A stretch of DNA of 37,488 nucleotides from Lachnospiraceae bacterium. Its GTDB lineage: Bacteria; Bacillota; Clostridia; Lachnospirales; Lachnospiraceae. Within the stretch, counting starts at the first letter, position 1. Each line of letters starts with the position of its first letter. The stretch lies in contig JAILGF010000198.1 of NCBI GenBank assembly GCA_024696945.1, positions 1 to 37,488 of the forward strand. Direction: 5' to 3'. A program made the position numbers and the translations under genes. This document shows, one piece after another, positions 8,319 through 16,502 of the stretch. Below the pieces are notes generated by a model that was given only the letters and a program-made list of their open reading frames with translations, had not been told where the DNA came from and made no database searches.

Positions 8319-9902
8319 ATGTGCTCGATTATGACATACTGCGAGAAACAAGCAGATCTGGAAAAATTTAAGGAGGGGTTTGAAAAGACCGTTTCCCGTG
8401 GTCCCGATGACTCACGTATTATTAATACAGGAAACGGTATCATGGGTTTCCATCGTTTAGCGATCATGGGACTTCATGATGAAGGAATGCAGCCGTTTGA
8501 AAGCAGGGGAAGCTATTGTGTATGTAACGGTGAGATATACGATTTTAAGCTTCTTCGTGATATGCTTATTGAAAAAGGATACAAATTTAAGAGCGAAAGC
8601 GATTGTGAGGTCCTTCTTCCTCTTTACTTTGAATACGGCACAGAAATGTTCAGAATGCTGGATGCCGAATTTGCATGCATTATCTACGACGGAAAAACAG
8701 GAGAGTACATAGCAGCACGTGATCCGATAGGTATCAGACCTCTGTATTACGGTTATGATAAAGCCGGAGCCATTGTATTCGCAAGCGAAGCAAAGAATCT
8801 TATAGGTCTTGTGAAGAAGATTATGCCTTTCCCTCCCGGACATTTCTATAAAAAGGGCAAGTTTATCTGCTACAACGAAATCTCGAAGGTAGAAAAGTTC
8901 AATCATGACGATCTTCCGGCAATTTTCACAAAGATTCATGAAAAGCTTGTATCGGGTGTTGAGAAAAGACTTGTGGCCGATGCAAAGGTAGGCTTCCTTC
9001 TTTCAGGTGGACTTGATTCCTCACTTGTATGTGCCATAGCTGCAAAGAAGTCCGATAAGCCCATCCGAACATTTGCGATCGGTATGAGGGAAGATGCCAT
9101 CGACTTAAAATATGCAAAGGAAGTAGCTGATTATATCGGCAGTGACCACACAGAAGTATTTATGACTCCTGAAGAGGTCATCAGTTCTTTGGAAAAAGTA
9201 ATCTATATCCTTGGTACCTATGATATCACAACCATCAGAGCCAGCATGGGCATGTATCTCGTATGTAAGGCAATACATGAGACAACGGATGTCAGAGTAC
9301 TGCTGACAGGTGAGATTTCCGATGAGCTTTTCGGTTACAAATATACTGATTTTGCTCCGAATGCTGAAGAGTTCCAGAAGGAAGCAGAGAAGCGAATCAG
9401 AGAGCTTCATATGTATGACGTGCTCCGTGCGGACAGATGTATATCCGTAAACTCTCTTGAAGCACGTGTTCCTTTCGGTGATATTGATTTTGTGAAATAC
9501 GTAATGTCCATCGATCCCGAAAAGAAGATGAACAAATACGGAAAGGGTAAGTATCTCTTAAGAAAAGCATTTGAAAACGGCGATTATCTGCCCTATGACA
9601 TTCTCTGGCGTGAAAAAGCGGCATTCTCTGACGCGGTAGGACATTCAATGGTTGATTACCTTAAGGAATATGCCGAAGAGAAGATTTCTGACGGGGAATT
9701 CGAGACAGAGTGCAAGAAATATGCTCATGCCACTCCTTTCACAAAGGAATCACTCCTGTACCGTCAGATATTTGAAAAATACTATCCGGGCCAGTCTGAC
9801 ATGGTAGTTGATTTCTGGATGCCTAATAAAAACTGGGAAGGCTGCAATGTCAACGATCCTTCTGCCAGAGTATTGTCAAACTATGGTGACAGCGGTAAAT
9901 AA
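8319..9902 (+). CDS. asnB: Asparagine synthase (glutamine-hydrolysing)
   Basis: The 527-residue protein starts MCSIMTY, which puts the catalytic Cys at position 2 after Met removal. The class II glutaminase motifs RGPDDS, GFHRLAIMG and CNGEIYD follow. The C-terminal synthetase domain has the ATP PP-loop LLSGGLDSS at about residue 228 and further AsnB blocks (TGEISDELFGY, SVNSLEARVPFGD, YLLRKAFE). It makes asparagine from aspartate using glutamine and ATP, consuming the product of the neighbouring glutamine synthetases. The length is close to E. coli AsnB (about 554). A strong AAGGAGG (8304-8310) precedes ATG 8319. No promoter of its own is clear in the 96-bp gap, so it is probably read from the gltD promoter. 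Confidence 0.95.
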   Translation: MCSIMTYCEKQADLEKFKEGFEKTVSRGPDDSRIINTGNGIMGFHRLAIMGLHDEGMQPFESRGSYCVCNGEIYDFKLLRDMLIEKGYKFKSESDCEVLLPLYFEYGTEMFRMLDAEFACIIYDGKTGEYIAARDPIGIRPLYYGYDKAGAIVFASEAKNLIGLVKKIMPFPPGHFYKKGKFICYNEISKVEKFNHDDLPAIFTKIHEKLVSGVEKRLVADAKVGFLLSGGLDSSLVCAIAAKKSDKPIRTFAIGMREDAIDLKYAKEVADYIGSDHTEVFMTPEEVISSLEKVIYILGTYDITTIRASMGMYLVCKAIHETTDVRVLLTGEISDELFGYKYTDFAPNAEEFQKEAEKRIRELHMYDVLRADRCISVNSLEARVPFGDIDFVKYVMSIDPEKKMNKYGKGKYLLRKAFENGDYLPYDILWREKAAFSDAVGHSMVDYLKEYAEEKISDGEFETECKKYAHATPFTKESLLYRQIFEKYYPGQSDMVVDFWMPNKNWEGCNVNDPSARVLSNYGDSGK

Positions 9903-9930
9903 AAATTTTGAAAAAAGTTGTAAAAAACAG

Positions 9931-9959
9931 TTGACAAATAAGACGAATAGGTTTATTAT
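9931..9959 (+). promoter_or_regulatory. glnN promoter
   Basis: TTGACA (9931-9936) and TATTAT (9954-9959) are separated by 17 bp. The -35 extends to TTGACAAAT as in the other nitrogen promoters here. The predicted start near 9966 lies just before the first ANTAR-type hairpin. Confidence 0.8.
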
Positions 9960-9967
9960 ACAGCATG

Positions 9968-10017
9968 TAGAGGCAATGAGGTCTTTGAGCGTTAGTTCAG
10001 AGACCTCTTCTTCTTTT
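9968..10017 (+). ncRNA. ANTAR-type hairpin P1 and competing terminator-like hairpin, glnN leader
   Basis: AGGC (9971-9974) pairs with GTCT (9981-9984) around loop AATGAG (A1, G4); wobble and A-T pairs extend the stem to 9968/9987. The competing hairpin pairs 9978-9989 with 9996-10007 (12 bp, loop CGTTAG) and is followed by the pyrimidine-rich TTCTTCTTTT. The two structures share 9978-9987 and cannot coexist. Confidence 0.75.
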
Positions 10018-10024
10018 ATGATCA

Positions 10025-10076
10025 AAGGCAAGGGCGTCTTGTATCCGTTTTATTACGGCTATAAGGCGCTTTTTTA
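10025..10076 (+). ncRNA. ANTAR-type hairpin P2 and intrinsic terminator, glnN leader
   Basis: AAGGC (10025-10029) pairs with GTCTT (10036-10040) around loop AAGGGC (A1, G4). The terminator stem pairs 10034-10047 with 10056-10069, with one mismatch, and ends in TTTTTT (10070-10075). The distance and order of P1, P2 and terminators mirror those in the gltD leader. Confidence 0.78.
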
Positions 10077-10108
10077 AAACAAAAATAATATAGAAAAGAG
10101 GATTTACT

Positions 10109-12208
10109 ATGAAAACTGTATCTGATTATTTTGGATGTAACGTGTTTGATGACAGAGTTATGAAGTCTAAGCTTCCGGCAGATGTCTATAAGTCACTTAA
10201 GAAGACTATAGATGAAGGAACCAGACTTGAGGAAAGTGTAGCCAATGCTGTAGCTAAGGCTATGAAGGACTGGGCAGTGGAAAAGGGTGCTACTCATTTC
10301 ACACATTGGTTCCAGCCTCTTACAGGTATTACCGCAGAAAAGCATGACAGCTTCATCGAGCCTTCACCCGACGGCGGTGTTATCATGGAGTTCTCAGGCA
10401 AAGAGCTTATCAAGGGCGAGCCTGATGCATCATCATTCCCGAGCGGCGGACTCCGTGCTACATTCGAGGCAAGAGGATACACAGCATGGGATCCTACTTC
10501 ATATGCATTTATTAAGGATAAGACACTCTGCATACCTACAGCATTCTGTTCATACGGCGGCGAGGCACTTGATAAGAAAACTCCTTTGCTCCGTTCAATG
10601 GAAGCATTAAACAAGCAGGCACTCCGTATATTAAAGCTTTTCGGAAATGACGATGTTAAGCGTGTTACCACATCTGTCGGTCCCGAGCAGGAATACTTCC
10701 TTGTAACAAAGGAAATGTATGAAAAGAGAGAAGACCTTAAGTTTACCGGACGTACACTTTTCGGTGCAAAGCCTCCTAAGACACAGGAAATGGATGACCA
10801 TTACTTCGGTTCAATCCAACCTAAGGTTCAGGAATACATGAATGACCTGAATGATGAGCTCTGGAAGCTCGGTGTACTTGCTAAAACAGAGCACAACGAG
10901 GTAGCTCCCGCACAGCACGAGCTGGCACCTATTTATTCGACAACAAATATAGCTACCGACCAGAACCAGCTGACAATGGAGATCATGCAGAAGGTTGCTG
11001 CACGTCACGGCCTGGTATGTCTGCTCCATGAGAAGCCTTTCGCAGGCGTAAACGGAAGCGGTAAGCATAACAACTGGTCAATCGGTACAGATACCGGTGT
11101 TAACCTCCTTTCACCCGGTGATACACCTTATGAGAATGCACAGTTTCTGACATTCCTGTGCGCAGTTATCAAAGCAGTTGATGAGTATCAGGATCTGCTC
11201 CGTCTTTCTGTTGCAACAGCAGGAAACGACCACAGACTTGGTGCTAATGAGGCGCCTCCCGCAGTTATTTCTATCTTCCTTGGAGAAGAACTTAACGGAA
11301 TCCTTGAAGCTATCGAGAAGGATAAGCCTTATACCGGTGTTGAGAAGAAGCAGATGAAGCTCGGTGTTGATGTACTTCCGAGATTCAATAGGGACACCAC
11401 GGACCGTAACCGTACATCACCTTTCGCATTCACAGGCAACAAGTTTGAGTTCAGAATGCTCGGTTCTTCGAACTCTATCGCATGTGCAAACATCATGCTG
11501 AACAGCTGTGTAGCTGAAACTCTTAAGGTATATGCTGACCAGCTTGAGAAATCAAAGAACTTTGAGGCAGACCTTCATAAGCTCATCCAGAAGACCATCA
11601 AAGAGCATAAGAGGATCATCTTCAACGGCAACGGTTACGATGATGCATGGATCAAGGAAGCTACAGAGAAGAGAGGACTGCTTAACCTCCGTACAACTCC
11701 CGACTGTATGCCTTTGATCCTTTCGGACAAGAACGTTAAGATGCTTACAGGCCACAAGGTATTCTCAAAGGCTGAGATAGAGTCCAGATGCGAGATCATG
11801 CTTGAGAATTACTGCAAGACCATCACCATCGAAGCAAATACAATGATCGACATGGCTAAGACCCAGATTGCTCCCGCTATTGAAAGCTATATCGGTAAGC
11901 TTGCTAAGACTGTAGCCGATAAGAAAGCTATAGATGCTTCACTGGTATTCGGATATGAGACCGATCTTATCAAGAAGCTTTCAGGTGCGGTTGAGAAGAT
12001 CTTGGCAAACGCAGAGACCTTAAAGACCAAGGTGGCAGGACTTTCAAAGGCAAAGGATATCATCGATGAGTCATATAAGATCAGGGACGGTGTTGTTCCT
12101 GCCATGGCTAAACTCCGTGCTGTAGCAGATGAGGCTGAAGTCCTTACAGACAGAAGTTACTGGCCGTTCCCTACATACGGTGATCTGCTGTTCGGTGTAA
12201 GAAATTAA
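10109..12208 (+). CDS. glnN: Glutamine synthetase type III
   Basis: The 699-residue protein is the GSIII form, recognisable by its length (about 700) and by blocks such as [14 protein letters not shown] near residue 60, [70 protein letters not shown] and [16 protein letters not shown]. It condenses glutamate and ammonia to glutamine using ATP in the cytoplasm. GSIII is typical of Bacteroidetes, cyanobacteria and anaerobic Clostridia. The ribosome site GAGGA is 7-8 bp before ATG 10109. It is a single-gene unit with its own promoter, a two-hairpin leader and a terminator at 12261. It is one of two glutamine synthetases in the window, and the more normal-looking one. Confidence 0.96.
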   Translation: MKTVSDYFGCNVFDDRVMKSKLPADVYKSLKKTIDEGTRLEESVANAVAKAMKDWAVEKGATHFTHWFQPLTGITAEKHDSFIEPSPDGGVIMEFSGKELIKGEPDASSFPSGGLRATFEARGYTAWDPTSYAFIKDKTLCIPTAFCSYGGEALDKKTPLLRSMEALNKQALRILKLFGNDDVKRVTTSVGPEQEYFLVTKEMYEKREDLKFTGRTLFGAKPPKTQEMDDHYFGSIQPKVQEYMNDLNDELWKLGVLAKTEHNEVAPAQHELAPIYSTTNIATDQNQLTMEIMQKVAARHGLVCLLHEKPFAGVNGSGKHNNWSIGTDTGVNLLSPGDTPYENAQFLTFLCAVIKAVDEYQDLLRLSVATAGNDHRLGANEAPPAVISIFLGEELNGILEAIEKDKPYTGVEKKQMKLGVDVLPRFNRDTTDRNRTSPFAFTGNKFEFRMLGSSNSIACANIMLNSCVAETLKVYADQLEKSKNFEADLHKLIQKTIKEHKRIIFNGNGYDDAWIKEATEKRGLLNLRTTPDCMPLILSDKNVKMLTGHKVFSKAEIESRCEIMLENYCKTITIEANTMIDMAKTQIAPAIESYIGKLAKTVADKKAIDASLVFGYETDLIKKLSGAVEKILANAETLKTKVAGLSKAKDIIDESYKIRDGVVPAMAKLRAVADEAEVLTDRSYWPFPTYGDLLFGVRN

Positions 12209-12260
12209 GAACTTCATAATTCCATAACATAAATTTAGTTCTGATTTAAATCCTGAAGAG

Positions 12261-12296
12261 AAGGAATCCTTTAAAATAGGGTTCCTTTTATTTTAT
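12261..12296 (+). terminator. Intrinsic terminator of glnN
   Basis: AAGGAATCCT (12261-12270) pairs over 10 bp with AGGGTTCCTT (12278-12287), with one G-U pair and a 7-nt loop, followed by the T-rich TTATTTTAT. Confidence 0.85.
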
Positions 12297-12382
12297 ATGG
12301 CGCATGTTAGGATATATAAAATATATAAATATATTTTTTCATATTAAGAGTTTTACAGCCGACTATTTCCCATATGTTACAT

Positions 12383-12411
12383 TTGACTTTGAGCCCTTCC
12401 GATGTTACAAT
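12383..12411 (+). promoter_or_regulatory. Promoter of the FecR/LRR protein gene
   Basis: TTGACT (12383-12388) and TACAAT (12406-12411) are 17 bp apart, with the ribosome site 20 bp further on. No ANTAR-type hairpin and no CTAACTTTTGGTGAC box is seen here, so the gene is probably outside both regulons. Confidence 0.72.
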
Positions 12412-12447
12412 CTGATTGTTAGAAGAATAAAAAGGAGGTGGCAAGCC

Positions 12448-14145
12448 ATGAATAAGAAGATATTGATACCTGTGATCGCGGGACTGGCTGTAGTCATAGG
12501 AGTTGTGATGTTTTTTGTTTTAAAATCAAAAACTCCGTCATACTACAATATCCATGTGATGGAGACTATAGGAAAGGTTGAAGTTGACAGGGACGGCGGA
12601 TCGGTTAACGCATACGAAAATATGAAGCTGCGCGACAGGGATTATATCAGAGTCCCTTCGGACGGGTTTGCCAGGATTGACTGCGACAGGAGCACTTATT
12701 CTCATTTTGAACATGATACCGAGGCTTCCTTTGAGGCGGATTCAGATAAAAAACTGATGATCAGACTGGTAAAGGGAGAAATGGTCGTTGAACTTCAGAA
12801 AAAGCTTTTATCTGATGAATCCTTGCTGGTAAAAACTCCTAATACCACTATGGCAATCAGGGGAACCGTAATATCGATCAAAACAGAACCCACAGCAGAC
12901 GGCGGTGTTAAAACAATAAATTACTGTCTGGAAGGAAAAGCTATAGTTGAAACTGAAAACGGAGAAAGCATAACCCTTAATGCCGGTGACGGCTGGCTTA
13001 CCGTTACCGATGAAGACGGAAACATTGTAGAAAGTACTGCTACCGGTGCAGCTGATTTTGAATATGACAATATAGATGTTAATTCGTTAAAGGGTGCTGA
13101 GGATGCACCGATGACTCTTAATATGTCCGGCAAAAAAGCCGGAACCGCATTTACCGGTGATGTTTCCGAAGTAGAAATAAACGGTGAAAACTTCCCTGAT
13201 ATGATATTCAGGATGTATGTTATGGACCAGCTTGACACCGATAAGAACATGGTTTTATCCGGTGAAGAGCTGATGGTTGGCAGCATTAATGTTGATTACA
13301 GCGGTGTAAAAGATCTTAAGGGAATTGAATATTTTAAATCATTAAAACTTCTCTGGTGTTCGGGAAATGAGCTGACAACTCTTGATCTAAGGCACAATAT
13401 CGAGTTGGATAATCTGTTCTGCAGAGAGAATAAGTTGACAAAGCTTGATATAAGTAACTGTAGAGAACTTACTCTTTTATCATGTGGTGAGAATTCTCTT
13501 TCAGAACTGGAGGTTGGTAATTGTAAGAAACTGGTACATTTGGATTGCAGCAATAATATGATAAGCAAACTTGATCTGACAGGACTTACAGAATTAGATG
13601 TTTTGATATGTAACCAAAATGCAATTACGGAATTGAAACTGTCAGATTGTGCTAAACTTCAAAATATTGATTGCTCTTCCAATCAGATATCTGATCTGGA
13701 TGTTACTAATAATTCATGGCTGATCGCACTGTATTGCCATAATAATTCTATTTCCGGTATTGATGTGAGCAATAATACGAAATTAGAGAATTTTGATGTA
13801 GGCAATAATATGATAAACAGGATTGACGTTAGTAACAATCCTGAGCTTATTGAACTTAGCATATATACTAATAAAATCACGGCACTTGATGTGAGCCATA
13901 ATCCAAAACTGCAGAGCTTAAGATGTGATTCGAATGAGCTGACATCACTTGATGTGAGTAAAACCCCGGAGCTTAAGGTACTTAGCTGTGGGTTTAACGA
14001 TATAACAAGTCTTGATATACGTAACAATACGAAGCTTACAAACCTTACCTGTTTTTATACCGGATTAACGGAACTTGATGTAAGGAATAATCCGGAATTA
14101 ACTGATATTACATATGATATCGGAAAATGTACTATAATCAAGTGA
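12448..14145 (+). CDS. Membrane-anchored FecR-like / EF-hand-like / leucine-rich-repeat protein
   Basis: The start is ATG 12448, behind AAAGGAGGTG (12431-12440); upstream in-frame ATGs at 12304 and beyond precede the promoter. The 565-residue protein begins with one TM segment (IPVIAGLAVVIGVVMFFVL). A FecR-type beta domain follows (GKVEVDRDGG, KLRDRDYIRV, LVKTPNTTMAIRGTVISI, GESITLNAGDGW). Then come a NFPD..FR module with an EF-hand-like loop DTDKNMVLSGEE at about residue 262 and about twelve 21-residue LRRs of the form LxxLxCxxNxLTxLDVSNNP. It is probably extracytoplasmic with an N-terminal anchor. The NFPD/EF-hand/LRR head closely matches the N-terminus of the 1009-residue LRR/Ig protein at 32688. 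Function is unknown; a surface adhesion or sensing role is a guess. The gene converges with the ANTAR gene. Confidence 0.85.
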   Translation: MNKKILIPVIAGLAVVIGVVMFFVLKSKTPSYYNIHVMETIGKVEVDRDGGSVNAYENMKLRDRDYIRVPSDGFARIDCDRSTYSHFEHDTEASFEADSDKKLMIRLVKGEMVVELQKKLLSDESLLVKTPNTTMAIRGTVISIKTEPTADGGVKTINYCLEGKAIVETENGESITLNAGDGWLTVTDEDGNIVESTATGAADFEYDNIDVNSLKGAEDAPMTLNMSGKKAGTAFTGDVSEVEINGENFPDMIFRMYVMDQLDTDKNMVLSGEELMVGSINVDYSGVKDLKGIEYFKSLKLLWCSGNELTTLDLRHNIELDNLFCRENKLTKLDISNCRELTLLSCGENSLSELEVGNCKKLVHLDCSNNMISKLDLTGLTELDVLICNQNAITELKLSDCAKLQNIDCSSNQISDLDVTNNSWLIALYCHNNSISGIDVSNNTKLENFDVGNNMINRIDVSNNPELIELSIYTNKITALDVSHNPKLQSLRCDSNELTSLDVSKTPELKVLSCGFNDITSLDIRNNTKLTNLTCFYTGLTELDVRNNPELTDITYDIGKCTIIK

Positions 14146-14158
14146 TATAACAAAATTA

Positions 14159-14250
14159 GATGCGAAGCATCGTTTTATTACTGAGGAAACGCTGGAGGAG
14201 TTTTCGAGGTGACTTTGACGGAGAAAATGCTAAAGGCGTTTTCCTTTTAA
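14159..14250. terminator. Terminator region between convergent genes
   Basis: GATGC-GAA-GCATC (14159-14171) is followed by GTTTTATT on the plus strand. A second imperfect hairpin pairs 14220-14230 with 14236-14244 and is followed by CTTTT/TTTT, overlapping the end of the minus-strand gene. The two hairpins could serve the converging transcripts. Confidence 0.5.
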
Positions 14251-14825
14251 CTATACATGTCAATAATTTCTTTGGCAACCTCGCCTTTACCGATGCATCT
14301 GTCCATCGCCTGTTTTTCAATGTAGCGGTGAGCTTCAGGTTCAGACATTTGGCGTTCATTTATGAGTAGCCACTTTGCACGGTTGACAATTCTGATCTCA
14401 TCCATTTTTTCTTCAATAGTGTGAGTCTTCTTCTGTGATTTTAGGACTATTGATCTGGCACTGCGCATCCAGTTGACTGCAGTGGCAAACAATGTCTTTG
14501 AGAAGGGCTTGCCGAGAACGAAAACGCCCTGACCGGATACACGGTAGTTAACATCCTCATATACATCGTTGCTGACCAGTAGAAGGACTACACTATCGAG
14601 TGCGGTATCAACTGCAAAACGTGTACCGACATCATCAGGAAGAGGAGAATTGATCACCACGAGATCATAGGTAAACTCCGATACCTTTCGTTTGGCGGCA
14701 CTGATGCTGGTAACTACATGGAGGGGGCTAAAAATAGATTCAGGGAAATGTGCGTCGATCACTTCCTGAAAATTTCTGGATGATGATACTACCAACACGC
14801 TGTATACACGGTCTTCCTGACTCAT
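14247..14825 (-). CDS. ANTAR-domain antitermination regulator with pseudo-receiver
   Basis: The C-terminal part (residues about 139-189) fits the ANTAR RNA-binding domain: KMDEIRIVNRAKWLLINE, then MSEPEAHRYIEKQAMD, then GEVAKEII. The N-terminal part (1-125) has a receiver-like pattern (YSVLVVSSS, DLVVINSPLP, LLLVSND, LGKPFS). However, the acidic pocket is replaced by SSS and the phosphoacceptor position is N59, while the conserved S85 and K106 remain. It therefore probably does not respond to phosphorylation. ANTAR dimers bind tandem A1/G4 hexaloop hairpins and prevent transcription termination. Such hairpins lie before gltD, glnN, glnA and gdhA in this window. The gene follows glnA by about 60 bp on the same strand, with AAAGGAGG before its ATG, so it is probably coexpressed with glnA. 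The signal it senses is unknown; interaction with the adjacent glutamine synthetase is a testable inference. Confidence 0.9.
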   Translation of the reverse strand: MSQEDRVYSVLVVSSSRNFQEVIDAHFPESIFSPLHVVTSISAAKRKVSEFTYDLVVINSPLPDDVGTRFAVDTALDSVVLLLVSNDVYEDVNYRVSGQGVFVLGKPFSKTLFATAVNWMRSARSIVLKSQKKTHTIEEKMDEIRIVNRAKWLLINERQMSEPEAHRYIEKQAMDRCIGKGEVAKEIIDMYS

Positions 14826-14854
14826 TGTGTTCCCTCCTTTCTTGTGTTTAGGTT

Positions 14855-14874
14855 TTCCCTTGAGGGGAAGGCTT
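14855..14874 (-). repeat. Remnant of the CCTTCCCC hairpin repeat
   Basis: On the minus strand AAGCCTTCCCCTC is followed by AAGGGAA, matching the start of the repeat at 8231-8254. It lies in the short gap between glnA and the ANTAR gene, right after the glnA stop. Confidence 0.45.
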
Positions 14875-14881
14875 ATTGCTC

Positions 14882-16117
14882 CTATCGCTCACAGTACAGA
14901 TTAAGTACCTCAGCCGGTACATATTCCTTAATGAAGCTTGAATCCTTGGCAGTGAGCCTTGCGGTATCAAGTGAATCGGGCAGCTGTCCGAACTTCGACA
15001 AGGTCATCTTATCGGCTTTAAAAAGATTGATATCCGCAGGAGGCGGAAGCTGGATCTTATTCTCAATACCGTGCAGTCCTGCATATATCATCAGTCCGAA
15101 AGCCAGATACGGATTAGCCGTGGGATCGGGAGAGCGGAGCTGAGCTCGCTGATACTCTCGGGTAGCGGCAGGAATACGTATAAGCTGCGAACGGTTTTCA
15201 TGTGACCATGAAATATACTTGGGAGCCTTGTTATGCCCGAGTCTTAAGTAAGAGTCCTTCTGAGGGTTGAGGAAAAGAGTCATATCCTCGATTTTCTCTA
15301 AGATACCTGCAAGCATGTATCTCATATTTGCAATACCGTTGTCGGAATCCTTTGAAGAACTGTCATCAGAGTTTACCGAAACACTGATGTGGAAACCGTT
15401 TCCGGGAGCATCCTTTATAGGAAGGGGAGAGAAATCGGCATAAAGACCGTTCCTCTGAGCTATCGTTTTAACAACCATACGGAATGTCATGGCATTGTCA
15501 GCGGCATTTAACGCATCCGAAAAACGGAAGTTGATCTCGTTCTGTCCGGGACCCATCTCATGATGAGAACTCTCGGGGCGGATGCCCATACGCTCTAAGG
15601 TAAGGCAGATTTCACGCCTTACATTCTCGCCTCTGTCGCTGGGAGCGATATCCATGTAGCTTGCATGATCGTGAGGAATAACGGTAGGGTTACCGTTATC
15701 ATCCAGTTCAAATAAGTAGAACTCAAGCTCTGAACCGAACGCGAAGGAATAACCCTTCTTTGCAGCGGTATCTACAGCTCTCTTTAAAAATGTCCTGGTA
15801 TCACATTCTATCGGTGTACCATCAGGGTATGTGATACCGCAGTACATCCTGACAACCGCACCGTGCTCAGGCCTCCAGGGAAGCAGTGCAAGAGTATCGG
15901 TATCGGGATGCAGGAACAGATCTGAATTCATCTCGTCGCCAAAACCCGAAATGGAAGAGGCATCGATCACAATGCCTTGCTCAAATGCACGTTCCAGCTC
16001 ACTCGGCATGATGGCGATATTCTTCTGAACCCCAAATGCATCACAAAATGACAGACGGATAAATTTCACGTCTTCATCCTTAACATATTCTAAAATTTCT
16101 TCCGGTGTGTATTTCAT
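14882..16117 (-). CDS. glnA: Glutamine synthetase type I, short and with an altered metal-site motif
   Basis: From the MKYTPEEIL start the protein has 411 residues; the longer in-frame start at 16171 adds 18 residues with no family match. GSI motifs are clear: VDASSI-type flap (IDASSISGFGDEMNSDLF), GSELEFYLFE, SSHHEMGPGQNEINF, GNGFHISVSV, YISWSHENRSQLIRIP and RSPDPTANPYLAFGL. Two oddities stand out. The RxExR motif reads QRAQLRSPDP, placing Gln (codon 15140-15142) where GSI has a metal-ligand Glu (E357 in enteric numbering). The protein also stops soon after LPDSLDTA, lacking roughly 40 C-terminal residues of usual GSI proteins. It may be an active but unusual GSI, or a glutamine-synthetase-like sensor working with the ANTAR protein encoded just downstream. 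Its leader carries an ANTAR-type hairpin, so the operon is probably self-controlled. Confidence 0.88.
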   Translation of the reverse strand: MKYTPEEILEYVKDEDVKFIRLSFCDAFGVQKNIAIMPSELERAFEQGIVIDASSISGFGDEMNSDLFLHPDTDTLALLPWRPEHGAVVRMYCGITYPDGTPIECDTRTFLKRAVDTAAKKGYSFAFGSELEFYLFELDDNGNPTVIPHDHASYMDIAPSDRGENVRREICLTLERMGIRPESSHHEMGPGQNEINFRFSDALNAADNAMTFRMVVKTIAQRNGLYADFSPLPIKDAPGNGFHISVSVNSDDSSSKDSDNGIANMRYMLAGILEKIEDMTLFLNPQKDSYLRLGHNKAPKYISWSHENRSQLIRIPAATREYQRAQLRSPDPTANPYLAFGLMIYAGLHGIENKIQLPPPADINLFKADKMTLSKFGQLPDSLDTARLTAKDSSFIKEYVPAEVLNLYCER

Positions 16118-16228
16118 GTGATGTTCTTTAACCTTTCCACAGGCAGGATACTCTGTCCCAATAATCAACACTGTAGGAGAAATTGCCGTGCCGTGCCTGC
16201 AGCAGCACAGTTACCCCAAATATCGAAG

Positions 16229-16273
16229 AAAGGCATCCAGTTTTAGCCCAAACTAAAGTGAACGCCTTTGCTC
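16229..16273 (-). ncRNA. ANTAR-type hairpin and competing long hairpin, glnA leader
   Basis: Read on the minus strand, GAGC pairs with GTTC around loop AAAGGC (16260-16273), with A1 and G4. The loop and right arm form one side of a longer hairpin: AAAGGCGTTCA pairs over 11 bp with TGGATGCCTTT, with an inner TTTAG/CTAAA stem. The run after it (CTTCGATATTT) is only weakly U-rich, so the terminator is less convincing than in the gltD, glnN and gdhA leaders. Only one hexaloop hairpin is evident. Confidence 0.6.
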
Positions 16274-16286
16274 ATTTTATATCGCC

Positions 16287-16315
16287 ATTTTACTTCCGTT
16301 TGTAAAATTTGTCAA
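16287..16315 (-). promoter_or_regulatory. glnA promoter
   Basis: On the minus strand TTGACA (16315-16310) is followed after 17 bp by TAAAAT (16292-16287). Its -35 lies 7 bp from the CTAACTTTTGGTGAC-type box of the divergent kinase promoter. The 16118-16502 gap contains this promoter, its leader and the kinase promoter and leader; no gene is seen in it. Confidence 0.8.
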
Positions 16316-16322
16316 GAAAAAA

Positions 16323-16366
16323 GTAACTTTTGGTGAGTATTGTAATTTATTTTATTATGATATATT
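16323..16366 (+). promoter_or_regulatory. Conserved box plus -10, histidine kinase promoter
   Basis: GTAACTTTTGGTGAG (16323-16337) matches 13 of 15 positions of the box found at 19505, 28966 and 32609. Exactly 23 bp later is TATATT (16361-16366), a -10-like hexamer. No TTGACA-like -35 is present; the box would cover about -50 to -36, where a class II activator sits. Confidence 0.72.
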
Positions 16367-16376
16367 ATTAATGTAA

Positions 16377-16462
16377 AGGTCAAAAGTCCGAAAGTCGTTA
16401 AAGATTATATGACCTGTCGCAGTTTCATAGAAACTATGACTCCGATCTTGAGATTTTCGACC
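16377..16462 (+). ncRNA. Structured 5' leader of the histidine kinase mRNA
   Basis: GGTC-A-AAAGTC (16378-16388) can pair with GATTTTCGACC (16452-16462), with one mismatch, enclosing GTCGT/ATGAC (16394-16398 with 16409-16413) and a strong hairpin AGTTTC-ATA-GAAACT (16421-16435) with a lower stem. An alternative 6-bp helix AGGTCA/TGACCT (16377-16382 with 16410-16415) is mutually exclusive with the outer stem. It does not match a riboswitch class I recognise, and no U-tract follows. Confidence 0.4.
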
Positions 16463-16502
16463 GTAAATTCATTGTATTTATAATTTGCAGAAAAGAGAAA
16501 AA

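Noticed and set aside
12304-12447. Longer N-terminus for the FecR/LRR protein
   Set aside because: The promoter (12383-12411) and the strong ribosome site at 12431 fall within it, so ATG 12448 is the better start.
16377-16462. Cyclic-di-GMP or purine riboswitch before the kinase
   Set aside because: The conserved core sequences of those classes are absent; only a generic multi-stem structure is seen.
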